DNA of 64,000 nt. Origin: Photorhabdus akhurstii. Its GTDB lineage: Bacteria; Pseudomonadota; Gammaproteobacteria; Enterobacterales; Enterobacteriaceae. The translations under genes and the position numbers were made by a program. Under the pieces are notes generated by a model, which ran no database searches, was not told the DNA's origin, and was given only the letters and a program-made list of their open reading frames with translations. Every line of letters starts with the position of its first letter. Position 1 is the first letter of the stretch. This document shows, in pieces, positions 47,492 through 57,702 of this stretch. The DNA is taken from contig NZ_RCWE01000002.1 of the NCBI RefSeq assembly GCF_018448925.1, positions 372,001 through 436,000 on the forward strand. The letters are read 5' to 3'.

Positions 47492-50125
47492 ATGACTGTA
47501 ACTCATGTTACTGAACTGGGCGAACTGGTTGCTAGGGTAAAAAAAGCACAACGTGAATTTGCTAACTTTTCTCAGGAGCAAGTTGACAAAATCTTCCGCG
47601 CTGCGGCTCTTGCAGCAGCAGACGCACGTATCCCTTTAGCAAAATTAGCTGTAGCAGAATCTGGTATGGGCATTGTCGAAGACAAAGTGATCAAAAACCA
47701 CTTTGCTTCCGAATATATCTATAACGCTTATAAAGATGAAAAAACCTGCGGCATTTTGTCTGAAAACAAAACATTCGGCACCATCACTATCGCTGAACCT
47801 ATTGGCTTAATTTGCGGTATTGTGCCAACCACAAACCCAACATCTACCGCTATTTTTAAGGCTCTTATCAGCCTAAAAACCCGTAACGGTATTATTTTTT
47901 CCCCACACCCACGTGCCAAAAAAGCAACAACCAAAGCAGCAGAATTGGTTCTGTCCGCTGCGGTTGCGGCAGGGGCGCCAAAAGATATTATTGGCTGGAT
48001 TGATGAACCCTCTGTTGAACTTTCCAATGCATTGATGCATCACCAGGATATCAATCTGATCCTGGCAACCGGTGGTCCAGGGATGGTCACAGCGGCATAC
48101 AGCTCTGGCAAGCCCGCAATCGGCGTCGGTGCCGGCAACACCCCAGTTGTCATTGATGAATCGGCTGATATTAAACGTGCTATTGCGTCTATTCTGATGT
48201 CCAAAACCTTTGACAACGGCGTCATCTGTGCTTCAGAACAATCCGTTATCGTGGTGGATGCTGTTTATGAACAGGTCCGTAAACGATTTTTTACACATGG
48301 CGGTTATCTGTTACAAGGCGAGGAACTGAAAGCTGTTCAAGATATCATTCTAAAAAACGGTTCTCTAAATGCGGAGATTGTTGGCCAACCTGCAACAAAA
48401 ATTGCCGAAATGGCAGGCATCCATGTTCCGGAAAGGACCAAAATCTTGATTGGCGAAGTGAGTTTGATTGATGAAACAGAACCCTTTGCTCACGAAAAAC
48501 TATCCCCGTTGCTCGCTATGTATCGTGGTAATAGTTTTGAAGATGCCGTAGAAAAGGCAGAAAAATTGGTTGAAATGGGTGGAATTGGTCACACTTCCTG
48601 CTTGTATACCGATCAGGACAATCAGGCGGCACGAATCAAGTATTTCGGCGATAAAATGAAAACGGCTCGTATTCTAGTGAATACACCTGCTTCTCAGGGA
48701 GGTATCGGCGATCTCTACAATTTCAAGCTTGCTCCATCTCTGACACTAGGTTGTGGCTCCTGGGGAGGAAATTCCATCTCTGAAAATGTCGGGCCAAAAC
48801 ACCTCATCAACACCAAAACCGTGGCGAAAAGAGCAGAAAATATGTTGTGGCATAAACTTCCGAAATCAATTTACTTCCGTCGCGGTTCCCTGCCTGTGGC
48901 ATTAGAAGAAGTTGCCACCGACGGTGCAAAACGCGCCTTTATCGTAACGGACCGTTTCTTATTCAATCATGGCTATGCTGATCAAGTCACTGATGTGCTG
49001 AAATCCCACGGGATAGAAACAGAAGTTTTCTTTGAAGTTGAAGCAGATCCGACTCTAAGCACTGTTCGTAAAGGTGCGGGACAAATGCACTCATTCAAAC
49101 CGGACATTATTATCGCCTTGGGGGGAGGCTCCCCAATGGATGCGGCCAAAATCATGTGGGTGATGTATGAACACCCTGAAACTCATTTCGAGGAGTTAGC
49201 TCTACGATTTATGGATATCCGTAAGCGCATCTATAGATTCCCCAAAATGGGGGTTAAAGCGAAAATGGTCGCTATTACCACAACTTCCGGCACCGGTTCT
49301 GAAGTGACACCATTTGCAGTTGTCACTGACGATGCAACCGGTCAGAAATATCCACTGGCTGATTATGAATTGACTCCCAATATAGCTATCGTTGATGCCA
49401 ATCTAGTAATGGATATGCCGAAATCACTCTGTGCTTTTGGTGGACTGGATTCCGTCACCCATGCTCTGGAAGCTTACGTATCGGTCTTAGCAAACGAATA
49501 CTCTGACGGACAAGCACTACAAGCACTAAAACTACTAAAAGAGTTCCTGCCTGCCAGCTATCACGAAGGCGCCACTAACCCGGTTGCCCGTGAACGAGTT
49601 CATAATGCAGCAACTATCGCAGGGATTGCATTTGCTAATGCTTTCTTGGGCGTATGTCACTCAATGGCGCATAAACTAGGTTCTGAGTTCCATATTCCTC
49701 ATGGCCTGGCTAACGCACTGCTAATTTGTAACGTTATTCGCTATAACGCTAACGATAACCCAACCAAACAGACTGCATTCAGCCAATATGACCGTCCACA
49801 GGCCCGCCGCCGTTATGCTGAAATTGCCGATCATCTCGGTTTATCCGCTACTGGTGACCGGACTGTCACAAAAATTGAAAAATTATTAGCTTGGCTAGAA
49901 AAACTCAAATCTGAGCTAGGTATTCCAACATCTATCCGCGAAGCGGGCGTTCAAGAGGCTGACTTCCTGGCAAAAATTGATAAATTATCTGAGGATGCCT
50001 TCGACGACCAATGTACCGGCGCTAACCCACGCTACCCACTGATTTCTGAGCTGAAACAATTGCTGTTGGATTCATACTATGGACGAGAATTCACTGAAAC
50101 CATCGCAGCAGAAGAAAGCCGATAA
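47492..50125 (+). CDS. adhE: Bifunctional acetaldehyde-CoA/alcohol dehydrogenase AdhE
   Basis: An 877-residue fusion, slightly shorter than the 891-residue E. coli protein. The N-terminal aldehyde dehydrogenase half (1-440) reduces acetyl-CoA to acetaldehyde. Its nucleophile Cys lies in DNGVICASEQSVIV (about 246), and the NAD site in ATGGPGMVTAAY. The C-terminal iron-dependent alcohol dehydrogenase half (450-877) shows GGGSPMDAAKIMWV, TTTSGTGSEVTPFAV and the iron ligands in HSMAHKLGSEFHIPHGLANA. It forms spirosomes in relatives. AGGAG lies ten bases before the ATG. It ends in a strong hairpin terminator. Confidence 0.97.
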   Translation: MTVTHVTELGELVARVKKAQREFANFSQEQVDKIFRAAALAAADARIPLAKLAVAESGMGIVEDKVIKNHFASEYIYNAYKDEKTCGILSENKTFGTITIAEPIGLICGIVPTTNPTSTAIFKALISLKTRNGIIFSPHPRAKKATTKAAELVLSAAVAAGAPKDIIGWIDEPSVELSNALMHHQDINLILATGGPGMVTAAYSSGKPAIGVGAGNTPVVIDESADIKRAIASILMSKTFDNGVICASEQSVIVVDAVYEQVRKRFFTHGGYLLQGEELKAVQDIILKNGSLNAEIVGQPATKIAEMAGIHVPERTKILIGEVSLIDETEPFAHEKLSPLLAMYRGNSFEDAVEKAEKLVEMGGIGHTSCLYTDQDNQAARIKYFGDKMKTARILVNTPASQGGIGDLYNFKLAPSLTLGCGSWGGNSISENVGPKHLINTKTVAKRAENMLWHKLPKSIYFRRGSLPVALEEVATDGAKRAFIVTDRFLFNHGYADQVTDVLKSHGIETEVFFEVEADPTLSTVRKGAGQMHSFKPDIIIALGGGSPMDAAKIMWVMYEHPETHFEELALRFMDIRKRIYRFPKMGVKAKMVAITTTSGTGSEVTPFAVVTDDATGQKYPLADYELTPNIAIVDANLVMDMPKSLCAFGGLDSVTHALEAYVSVLANEYSDGQALQALKLLKEFLPASYHEGATNPVARERVHNAATIAGIAFANAFLGVCHSMAHKLGSEFHIPHGLANALLICNVIRYNANDNPTKQTAFSQYDRPQARRRYAEIADHLGLSATGDRTVTKIEKLLAWLEKLKSELGIPTSIREAGVQEADFLAKIDKLSEDAFDDQCTGANPRYPLISELKQLLLDSYYGREFTETIAAEESR

Positions 50126-50157
50126 GAACAAATTTATTAACTGATTGAATATCACTT

Positions 50158-50181
50158 AAGGGTGCTGATATCAGCGCCCTT
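50158..50181 (+). terminator. adhE terminator hairpin
   Basis: AAGGGTGCTGA and TCAGCGCCCTT pair around a very short loop, 32 bp past the adhE stop. The following TTTAACTT is only weakly T-rich. Confidence 0.75.
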
Positions 50182-50253
50182 TAACTTACCTCTGCCCTAT
50201 TGTTAATACAAACTCTCAAACAGAACATCTGACCGCTTCACAGAAAAGCGCCA

Positions 50254-50859
50254 TTACATGTTGCTTCTTTCGCTTTTCCTCGCCTCACTGACAGCATCCA
50301 TATAGTGCTTACGGCAAACAGAAACATATTTTTCATTGCCGCCGATATCAACTTGTTCGCCATCATAAATGACCACACCTTCGCTATCCAAACGTAATGT
50401 ACGGTTTGCCTTGCGTCCACAGTGACAAATAGTTTTCAACTCAACTAACTTATCAGCCCACGCCAAAAGATACTGGCTACCGCTAAAAAGCTCGCCTCTA
50501 AAATCAGTTCTCAGCCCATAACAAAGAACCGGAATATCATCATAGTCAGTCACCTTACATAGCTGTTCAATCTGTGCTTTCGTGAGAAAATGGCACTCAT
50601 CAATCAGCACACAATGCACTTTTGCCTGCTTATTTTCATTTCTGATCAACACGCCAATATCCGTCTGTTGACTAAACAGAAGTGCATCAGAAGATAATCC
50701 AATCCGAGAATTAACTTTGCCCTTTTCAAACCGGGTGTCAATTTCTGCGGTAAACACCAGCGTTCTCATCCCTCTTTCATTATAGTTATAAGAGGATTGC
50801 AACAGGGATGTCGATTTCCCAGCATTCATTGCGGAGTAATAAAAATAAAGTTGAGCCAT
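50254..50859 (-). CDS. tdk: Thymidine kinase (Tdk)
   Basis: A 201-residue type II thymidine kinase making dTMP from thymidine and ATP. P-loop [12 protein letters not shown] (8-19), Walker B-like [12 protein letters not shown] and the zinc site CHCGRKAN ... CRKHY are present. Length is normal. It is convergent with adhE, with the usual tdk-hns neighbourhood on the other side. Confidence 0.96.
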   Translation of the reverse strand: MAQLYFYYSAMNAGKSTSLLQSSYNYNERGMRTLVFTAEIDTRFEKGKVNSRIGLSSDALLFSQQTDIGVLIRNENKQAKVHCVLIDECHFLTKAQIEQLCKVTDYDDIPVLCYGLRTDFRGELFSGSQYLLAWADKLVELKTICHCGRKANRTLRLDSEGVVIYDGEQVDIGGNEKYVSVCRKHYMDAVSEARKSERSNM

Positions 50860-51503
50860 CAGCCCTACCCCTTAACAAAATTTATAAAGCCATATAGTCA
50901 GATGAGTTTACCATAAACTTTCGTCGTGATTATCCATCCCAGTAAGCTACACCGGTTGATATAGCGAAATATTTAGCTTAGTGATGTCTTAATGATTCAT
51001 GACCACCATCACACCAGCCAAGTAATAAAGCGCATTTGAATGACAAATGTTCATGTTTAAATTAAGAAACGAAAGCCAGACTGATTTGTTGCATATCGTA
51101 TGCAAATTAATAATGTGCGTGATTGACTTCCAGAAAACGGTAACAGTAAATCAGCGATAACTCATGGATTAGTCATAAGTTTTTTTTAACTTAGTATTAT
51201 TCTGCTTTAGCAGGTATGATAAGAAACAGTTAAAATTACTTACCGATTTAGTATATACCTGGTTTATAAATTAGAGAGATTATCATGTCCCCCCTTTGTT
51301 AAAGGTACCCTGAACATGTTATTGGGGAATGACAATCGAAATAGCTGTATAAAAAGCGCTATATAACTTTTGTAAAGAAATTACGTTTAAAAAAAAGAGC
51401 CATTTTATCCGAATATGATAAATTGACTATTGCAGAAAATAAAATAGCATTCTATTATTATATCCACATCAGCCATCATCATTAATAATTTGAGACCAGG
51501 ACA
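50860..51503. promoter_or_regulatory. tdk-hns divergent intergenic region
   Basis: A 644-bp gap, longer than needed for two promoters. It is AT-rich, with bendable A/T tracts (51180-51190 and 51380-51400) that suit H-NS autoregulation. I see no open frame with a ribosome site and no RNA gene I recognise. Confidence 0.5.
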
Positions 51504-51908
51504 ATGAGCGATTTAAAAACCCTAAATAACATCCGTACTTTACGAGCTCAAGCAAGAGAATGCCAACTTGAGTTCTTGGATGAAATACTTGAAAAACTGA
51601 CCGTCGTTGTTGAAGAGCGTCGTGAAGAAGAAAGTCAGGTACAAGCTGAATTAGAAGAACGTACACGTAAATTGGAAGAAGTTCGTAAAATGATTCTTGA
51701 CCAAGGAATTGATCCAAGCGAATTACTTCAGACAATGAGCGCCGGCAAATCTGCTGGTAAAACGAAACGTCCTGCTCGTCCAGCTAAATACCAATATGTT
51801 GATACAAACGGTGAAACTAAAACTTGGACTGGCCAAGGACGTACACCTGCTGTTATCAAAAAAGCAATTGAAGAAGAAGGAAGAACTCTGGAAAGTTTCT
51901 TACTCTAA
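51504..51908 (+). CDS. hns: H-NS, nucleoid-associated DNA-binding protein
   Basis: A 134-residue H-NS. The N-terminal dimerisation helices and coiled coil (1-65, [32 protein letters not shown]) precede a flexible linker and the C-terminal DNA-binding domain. The AT-hook-like loop is TWTGQGRTP (about 109-117), with [11 protein letters not shown] before it. It silences AT-rich, horizontally acquired DNA such as the toxin region in this window. AGGACA lies before the ATG. Confidence 0.97.
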   Translation: MSDLKTLNNIRTLRAQARECQLEFLDEILEKLTVVVEERREEESQVQAELEERTRKLEEVRKMILDQGIDPSELLQTMSAGKSAGKTKRPARPAKYQYVDTNGETKTWTGQGRTPAVIKKAIEEEGRTLESFLL

Positions 51909-51935
51909 TTCATTGTTTTTAAAGTTAATTTAATT

Positions 51936-51968
51936 AAAAACACCCTTTTAAAATAGAAGGGTGTTTTT
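51936..51968 (+). terminator. hns terminator
   Basis: AAAAACACCCTT and AAGGGTGTTTTT form a 12-bp stem followed by T-rich sequence, 28 bp past the hns stop. Confidence 0.93.
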
Positions 51969-52180
51969 ATTATTAAACAGCTTAGATAACAAAAGAATTA
52001 ATGTCTCTCGAATGAGCGTGTATAAGTATCCTTGGGAAGGATTTAGTCGGATTGCACGTTTTTCTATCATTTCTTTACGATAAAGCAGGCTAGTTACTCG
52101 TTTAGCCAATGCCTAGGTAAATTAATAGTCAAACAGGCGCAACTATTTACTTCCCTCTGGTCACTGTCGTTGATTCAATA

Positions 52181-52205
52181 GATAAGGAGCCAATGGCTCC
52201 TTATC
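52181..52205 (-). terminator. Terminator of the galU-ugd-epimerase operon
   Basis: GATAAGGAGCC and GGCTCCTTATC form a perfect 11-bp stem with a three-base loop, directly next to the epimerase stop. The T-run is poor. Confidence 0.75.
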
Positions 52206-53219
52206 TTATTTAGACTTATGATAGAAACTCAAATACCACTCTACAAACTGCTTCACACCCTGCTTCACAGGTGTATTCGGTGCAAACCCTATTTTTTGAA
52301 AAATGTCACTTGAATCAGCACAGGTCGACAGAACATCACCATCTTGCATGGGCATAAAATTTTTCTTAGCCTGAATGCCTAATGATTCTTCTATGGCTTC
52401 AATAAAATCACCTAGTCTAGTTGGTTGACCATTACCAATATTATAAATACAGTAAGGGGCAGAGCTGGCAGATATTTGCCCATCTTCAACCGTCCAGCTC
52501 TCATTTGGTACGGGAATGATGTCTTGCAATCTGATTATCGATTCAACAATATCATCTATATAAGTAAAATCTCTAACCATCTTACCGTGGTTATAAACAT
52601 CAATAGGCTGTCCTGATAACATAGCCTTGGTGAACTTAAATAAAGCCATATCAGGACGTCCCCACGGGCCATATACGGTAAAAAAACGCAAGCCTGTCGT
52701 TGGCAACTGATAAAGATGAGAGTAACTGTGAGACATTAATTCATCTGACTTTTTCGTTGCCGCATATAGTGAAACTGGATGATCAACTGAATCGTTTGTA
52801 GAAAACGGTTGCTTTCTATTTAATCCATAAACAGAACTAGAAGAAGAATATAATAAATGCTCAACATTATTGTGACGGCAACCTTCCAAAATATTGATAT
52901 GCCCTATTATATTCGAATCAATGTAAGCCATTGGGTTTTGCAACGAATAGCGAACACCCGCCTGAGCTCCTAGATGGATAACCCGCTGGAATTGGTGCCG
53001 AGAAAAAAGATCAGGAATGGCTATTCTGTCAGCCAAATCCAGCTTTTCAAATTTAAAACCTGGCTTATCAAATAATAGATCTAACCGTGCTTGTTTGAGA
53101 CTCACATCATAATAGTCATTAAGGTTGTCGATACCTACAACCTCATGCCCCATTTGCAATAATCTCTGGCTCACATGAAAGCCAATAAAACCAGCAGCGC
53201 CTGTAACTAAGAATTTCAT
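52206..53219 (-). CDS. NAD-dependent epimerase, probably UDP-glucuronate 4-epimerase
   Basis: A 337-residue extended SDR. TGAAGFIGFHVSQRLL (7-22) binds NAD and LYAATKKSDELMSHSYSHLY carries the catalytic YxxxK. The segment LRFFTVYGPWGRPDMALFKFTKAMLSGQPIDVYNHGKM is characteristic of UDP-glucuronate 4-epimerases (CapI/LspL type), which convert UDP-glucuronate to UDP-galacturonate. It follows ugd by eight bases; ugd makes its likely substrate. UDP-galacturonate would feed O-antigen, lipid A or capsule. A UDP-glucose 4-epimerase role is less likely. Confidence 0.88.
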   Translation of the reverse strand: MKFLVTGAAGFIGFHVSQRLLQMGHEVVGIDNLNDYYDVSLKQARLDLLFDKPGFKFEKLDLADRIAIPDLFSRHQFQRVIHLGAQAGVRYSLQNPMAYIDSNIIGHINILEGCRHNNVEHLLYSSSSSVYGLNRKQPFSTNDSVDHPVSLYAATKKSDELMSHSYSHLYQLPTTGLRFFTVYGPWGRPDMALFKFTKAMLSGQPIDVYNHGKMVRDFTYIDDIVESIIRLQDIIPVPNESWTVEDGQISASSAPYCIYNIGNGQPTRLGDFIEAIEESLGIQAKKNFMPMQDGDVLSTCADSSDIFQKIGFAPNTPVKQGVKQFVEWYLSFYHKSK

Positions 53220-53227
53220 TGTATTAC

Positions 53228-54571
53228 TCAGATAACCGGATTAATGGATGCGCCACGACCAATCCCATAATAAGTAAAACCCCGGGATTGCAGGCGCTCA
53301 GGATCATAGAGATTTCGGCCATCAAAGATAACCGGCGTCTTGAGAGACTCTTTTATGACATCAAAATCTGGCGCACGAAAACTTTGCCATTCAGTACAAA
53401 TGATCAAGGCATCGGCCCCTTTCAGCGCCGCTTCTTTAGTCCCCATCAAGAATAAATCATCGCGCTGACCATAAATACGCTGAGCTTCCTGCATCGCCTC
53501 CGGATCGTAAGCCTGTATTTTGGCTCCCGCCTGCCATAATGCTTCCATCAAAACACGGCTTGACGCTTCACGCATATCATCAGTATTCGGTTTGAACGAC
53601 AATCCCCAGACAGAAAATGTCTTACCGGATAAATCTTCACCGAAATGGCGCGTGACAAAAGAGGGCAATTTATGCTTTTGCAGTTCGTTCACTTGCTCTA
53701 CGGCACGAAGAATTCTAGGCTGATAACCAATTTGCTCTGCGGTACGAATCAACGCCTGCACATCTTTTGGGAAACAGGAGCCACCATAACCACAGCCCGG
53801 ATAGATAAAATGATAGCCAATACGGGAATCAGAACCAATTCCTTGACGAACATGCTCAATATCAGCGCCAAGCATTTCTGCTAAATTAGATATCTCATTC
53901 ATAAAACTGATTTTCGTTGCCAACATACAATTAGCAGCATACTTCGTCAGTTCTGCGCTACGGATATCCATCACAATCATACGATCATGATTACGATTAA
54001 ACGGTTCGTACAATTCATGCATCAGGTCAACAACTCTTTCATTGTCACACCCAATAATAATCCGCTCAGGGCGCATACAATCTGCAACGGCCGCTCCTTC
54101 TTTAAGGAACTCAGGGTTAGAAACCACATCAAATGGAATATCAATATTACGTTGACGCAAAGTCTCATTAACAACAACATTAACTTTATCCGCGGTACCA
54201 ACAGGAACCGTAGACTTATCAATAATGACCTTATAGCTCTCCATATATTCCGCAATAGTACGAGCTACCGCTGTCACATACTTTAAATCTGCTGAACCAT
54301 CTTCATCAGGAGGCGTGCCGACAGCAATAAATTGTAATTTACCGTGCGCAACACCGGCCTTTGCATCCGTACTAAAATTCAGGCGGCCTTCTTCATAGTT
54401 TTTTTTAACCAGTGGAGCTAAACCAGGTTCAAAAATGGGAATTTGACCATTTTTCAAATTTTCAACTTTATTCGCATCTATATCAATACAAAGAACATCA
54501 TGACCGACTTCTGCTAAAACCGCCGCCTGAACTAAGCCAACATAACCGATACCAAATACCGTAACTTTCAT
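53228..54571 (-). CDS. ugd: UDP-glucose 6-dehydrogenase (Ugd)
   Basis: A 447-residue enzyme oxidising UDP-glucose to UDP-glucuronate with two NAD. The Rossmann motif is [19 protein letters not shown] (4-22), and the catalytic Cys is in [17 protein letters not shown] (about 260). The C-terminal UDP-binding domain has [18 protein letters not shown]. It is longer than the 388-residue E. coli Ugd and closer to the 440-450-residue type. It sits between galU and the epimerase, all on one strand with short gaps. Confidence 0.95.
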   Translation of the reverse strand: MKVTVFGIGYVGLVQAAVLAEVGHDVLCIDIDANKVENLKNGQIPIFEPGLAPLVKKNYEEGRLNFSTDAKAGVAHGKLQFIAVGTPPDEDGSADLKYVTAVARTIAEYMESYKVIIDKSTVPVGTADKVNVVVNETLRQRNIDIPFDVVSNPEFLKEGAAVADCMRPERIIIGCDNERVVDLMHELYEPFNRNHDRMIVMDIRSAELTKYAANCMLATKISFMNEISNLAEMLGADIEHVRQGIGSDSRIGYHFIYPGCGYGGSCFPKDVQALIRTAEQIGYQPRILRAVEQVNELQKHKLPSFVTRHFGEDLSGKTFSVWGLSFKPNTDDMREASSRVLMEALWQAGAKIQAYDPEAMQEAQRIYGQRDDLFLMGTKEAALKGADALIICTEWQSFRAPDFDVIKESLKTPVIFDGRNLYDPERLQSRGFTYYGIGRGASINPVI

Positions 54572-54594
54572 ATAATACCTAAATTTCCGTAAAA

Positions 54595-55542
54595 TTATTC
54601 TTTAACCCGATCCTGCAAAGCCATTAACCAATCAGTAAACTCTTTGCCCAAAGTATGATGTTTCATACCATACCGGACAAATGCTTGCATATAACCAAGT
54701 TTATTGCCGCAATCATGGCTTACACCCTGCAAGTGATAGGCTTCCACAGACTCCTTTTCTATTAACATCGCAATTGCATCAGTAAGTTGAATTTCATCAC
54801 CGGCACCTGGTGCTGTTTTTGCTAATAATGGCCAAATTTTCTCGGACAACACATAACGGCCAACAATAGAAAGATTTGATGGCGCTTCTTTCGGTTCAGG
54901 TTTTTCAACTACACGCTTAATTGGTTTGCTATCACCGGGTTGCAGATTTTCTCCCTGGCAATCGACAATACCATAACTAGAGACCTCTTCATGAGGTACA
55001 GGTTCTACTAATATTTGGCTAGCGCCCGTTTCATTATACCGGACCAACATTTCGCTCAGATTATATTTAGTCAGATCCGTACTAAACTCATCAAGAATAA
55101 CATCAGGGAGTATCACAGCAAAAGGTTCATCACCAATTAAAGGCTTGGCGCATAACACCGCATGCCCTAATCCTTTAGCAATTCCCTGACGAGTTTGCAT
55201 AATGGTGACATGACTTGGACAAATAGATTGAACTTCATCCAACAACTGACGCTTCACCCTTTTCTCAAGGATAGCCTCTAACTCAAAACTGGTATCAAAA
55301 TGGTTTTCAATTGAATTTTTTGATGAATGGGTCACCAAGATAATTTCATTAATGCCAGCGGCAATACATTCATTAACGACATACTGAATAAGCGGTTTAT
55401 CCACTAAAGGCAACATCTCTTTAGGAATTGCTTTCGTAGCAGGCAACATCCTCGTTCCCAAACCCGCTACTGGAATAACGGCTTTCTTTACTATTTTTTC
55501 TACTGATGGTTTGTTTACCGATAGTTCGTTTACCGATGGCAT
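54595..55542 (-). CDS. galU: UTP-glucose-1-phosphate uridylyltransferase (GalU)
   Basis: A 315-residue nucleotidyltransferase making UDP-glucose. [35 protein letters not shown] (23-57) binds UTP, and the active-site Lys is in [10 protein letters not shown]. The first 17 residues ([16 protein letters not shown]) contain a small internal repeat and are not typical, so a later start near Met-less residue 18 is not available; the ATG used is the only good one. It leads the UDP-sugar operon, a position next to hns that is conserved. Confidence 0.95.
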   Translation of the reverse strand: MPSVNELSVNKPSVEKIVKKAVIPVAGLGTRMLPATKAIPKEMLPLVDKPLIQYVVNECIAAGINEIILVTHSSKNSIENHFDTSFELEAILEKRVKRQLLDEVQSICPSHVTIMQTRQGIAKGLGHAVLCAKPLIGDEPFAVILPDVILDEFSTDLTKYNLSEMLVRYNETGASQILVEPVPHEEVSSYGIVDCQGENLQPGDSKPIKRVVEKPEPKEAPSNLSIVGRYVLSEKIWPLLAKTAPGAGDEIQLTDAIAMLIEKESVEAYHLQGVSHDCGNKLGYMQAFVRYGMKHHTLGKEFTDWLMALQDRVKE

Positions 55543-55922
55543 TAATCTTTCTCCCGATGTTTTTTGGCTGAAACAAATCCGTTTTCAACTCAAAATCAGT
55601 GCCGATTCTTTAATAAGGCATCATTATTACTGATTATTTTATGTCAATAAACCGAGCGCAGAAACCGGTGCATACACAGAGTTCACTGCTTTGTTTACCC
55701 CTCTGACCACGCAAAAAGTTATCACTTTTACCTGAGCAACGCTAAATCCGCTCTTTGTACCAAAGAGCGGCAAATAAAATAGCCTGATTAGATAGATTCC
55801 AAGCATAATAGGCCAAGTATACCAGCTAATTCCCTCCGATAAACAGCACCATTCTGTTTAATTACATTACCGTGACCTAATGTTTAAAATCCATTTTAAA
55901 CAAAATTCCACCTTGGTAATAT
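55543..55922. other. galU-rssB intergenic region
   Basis: About 380 bp with no gene. It holds the galU promoter and two perfect inverted repeats: CCGCTCTTTG/CAAAGAGCGG (55748-55770), which probably ends the rssB transcript, and the AT-rich GTTTAAAAT/ATTTTAAAC (55881-55900). Confidence 0.6.
55748..55770 (-). terminator. Hairpin downstream of rssB
   Basis: A perfect 10-bp stem with loop TAC. It lies 150 bp past the rssB stop. There is no T-run, so its role as terminator is uncertain. Confidence 0.5.
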
Positions 55923-56948
55923 TCACCCAGAATACATTGAAGAAAGCATCAGATTTATTTGACTATTTGTATTCCAAATCCGACATTGCCATTCAGCACT
56001 ATGCGAACAAACCTGATTCGAACAAATCGTTCTCAACGTCCCAAGAGGAACACCACTATCTAATTGGATTTGACGATTACCCGATTTAATACTGGCATGT
56101 AACCCTGCGGAAGTGAGCAAAACCGTTTTATTGATTGTATGATAATACCCAAGCAGCAATGGAAATTGCCCTTGTAACCCCGCACCTGCCAACAAATTAT
56201 TAATTCTATTTAGAATACCTGCCATACTGGGTAAACGCCGGGAATGGTGAACGATATGCTCTTGCAACAAACTGTTAAATACGACTCTAAGTAATAATGC
56301 CGAAATCACACCATACTCTTTTGAGCGGCTAATATCTAGACAATAAAAAGCCAATTCATTGTCAGATAACGCCGCCATATCGAGAATCAATCCTGGTTTA
56401 TCAATCATATTCAATTTTCGGTAATTCACTTTACAGTGAGCGATAACTTGAGACACTGGAGGTTGTAACTGCTTAAGCATATTTAATGCTTCATCTGAAT
56501 TATGCTTTAGCGTTAACCAATCCTTATTCAAGTTATTCTGCTCAATCGCGCCAGACATAAAGACCGTAGGATGTAAATAGGCCAACACCGATTTTTTTAT
56601 CTCATTAAGATCTGAAACAGGTTTTAATAAAACATCTTTTGCTCCCAAACGAAGCACCTCATCAATTTCGGCCATCTTGTTAGTTGCTGAAATAATAATA
56701 ACCGGAATACTAATACCCTCACTCGTCAATTTCGCAATAAATTCAATGCCATTCATAACCGGCATATCCAAATCACATAAAATAAGTTCAATATGAGCTT
56801 CGCGTCCTAGCACCTGTAGTGCAACAGCCCCATTAGATGCGACTAATACCTTAGCGCCCAACGTTTGCAAATACCCTGCCAGCAAAGAACAAAAAACGGG
56901 TTCGTCCTCCACAATCAGAATTTTTTTGCCTGCCAATGCCTTTTCCAT
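55923..56948 (-). CDS. rssB: RssB, RpoS-degradation adaptor / response regulator
   Basis: A 341-residue orphan response regulator. The receiver domain (8-125) has the acidic pair Glu15-Asp16, the phosphoacceptor Asp59 in LILCDLDMPVMNG and Lys in DVLLKPVSD. The C-terminal half is a degenerate PP2C-like domain (LAFYCLDISRSKEYGVISALLL). In E. coli, RssB delivers RpoS to ClpXP. The ATG at 56948 has GGGAG upstream. Position between galU and ychJ is conserved; rssA is absent here. Confidence 0.92.
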   Translation of the reverse strand: MEKALAGKKILIVEDEPVFCSLLAGYLQTLGAKVLVASNGAVALQVLGREAHIELILCDLDMPVMNGIEFIAKLTSEGISIPVIIISATNKMAEIDEVLRLGAKDVLLKPVSDLNEIKKSVLAYLHPTVFMSGAIEQNNLNKDWLTLKHNSDEALNMLKQLQPPVSQVIAHCKVNYRKLNMIDKPGLILDMAALSDNELAFYCLDISRSKEYGVISALLLRVVFNSLLQEHIVHHSRRLPSMAGILNRINNLLAGAGLQGQFPLLLGYYHTINKTVLLTSAGLHASIKSGNRQIQLDSGVPLGTLRTICSNQVCSHSAEWQCRIWNTNSQINLMLSSMYSG

Positions 56949-57105
56949 AAATGCGCTCCCTTACCTTAATATTGCGACCTTCACCTTTTCTTAGGTACTA
57001 TCACTCATATTAGTTCAATTAAGTGACTATCATTTGTTCTCTTACGTTTCTTTGCAATAGAAAACCCATAAAAATGATATTTCACCTTTTACAATTGGAG
57101 TTATT

Positions 57106-57657
57106 TTGACAGAGCTATGTCCTTGTGGTAGTGGAATAGATTTTGCGGATTGCTGTTCCCCTTATCTCCAAAACATAAAATTTGCCCCGACAGCCGAATC
57201 ACTGATGCGTTCTCGATACAGTGCCTATGTAAAGCACAACGCCGATTATCTTATTACCAGTTGGCATCCTGACTGCCAGGCTGAAAAGTGGCGTTTAGAT
57301 CTAGAACAGAGTTTTATTGTTACCCAATGGCTCGGACTAAATGTTATTACAACTGAAAAAGGCAAAAATGATAACGAAGCCTATGTTGAATTTTCAGCTT
57401 GCTTTCTTGATCAGAAATCCCAAGATAAGCAACTTATTCATGAGCGTTCACGTTTTCTTCGTATAGACCAGCGTTGGTACTATATTGATGGTGTAAAACC
57501 TATTGATGGTGTAAAACCCATTGATGGTGTAAAACCCATTGATGGTGTAAAACCCATTGATGGTATAAAACCTATTGATGGCGTAAAACCTCAAATTGGC
57601 CGTAATAGCCTCTGCCCATGTGGTTCAGGTAAAAAGTATAAAAAATGTTGTGGTTAA
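57106..57657 (+). CDS. ychJ: YchJ, SEC-C motif protein with a hexapeptide repeat
   Basis: A 183-residue protein of the UPF0225 family with two SEC-C zinc motifs: [16 protein letters not shown] at the start and [15 protein letters not shown] at the end. The start is TTG at 57106, with GGAG seven bases before. E. coli YchJ is about 152 residues. The extra 30 come from a run in which the conserved YYIDG segment is followed by six copies of a hexapeptide of type IDGVKP (residues 127-162). The repeat sits exactly in the linker before the second zinc motif, so the motifs themselves are intact. Function is unknown. Confidence 0.93.
   Translation: MTELCPCGSGIDFADCCSPYLQNIKFAPTAESLMRSRYSAYVKHNADYLITSWHPDCQAEKWRLDLEQSFIVTQWLGLNVITTEKGKNDNEAYVEFSACFLDQKSQDKQLIHERSRFLRIDQRWYYIDGVKPIDGVKPIDGVKPIDGVKPIDGIKPIDGVKPQIGRNSLCPCGSGKKYKKCCG
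57484..57591 (+). repeat. ychJ: 18-bp coding minisatellite, six copies, inside ychJ
   Basis: Six head-to-tail units of 18 bp (ATTGATGGTGTAAAACCT and close variants) start at 57484, 57502, 57520, 57538, 57556 and 57574. Differences between units are T/C or G/A and mostly silent. The unit length is a multiple of three, so copy-number changes keep the frame. Confidence 0.96.
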
Positions 57658-57702
57658 GATCCACAAACAGAAAACGCAAAATATTTAAGGACAATCCCAT
57701 TC

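Noticed and set aside
55880-56089. A 69-codon plus-strand frame at the rssB 3' end
   Set aside because: It overlaps the end of rssB on the other strand and has no ribosome site.
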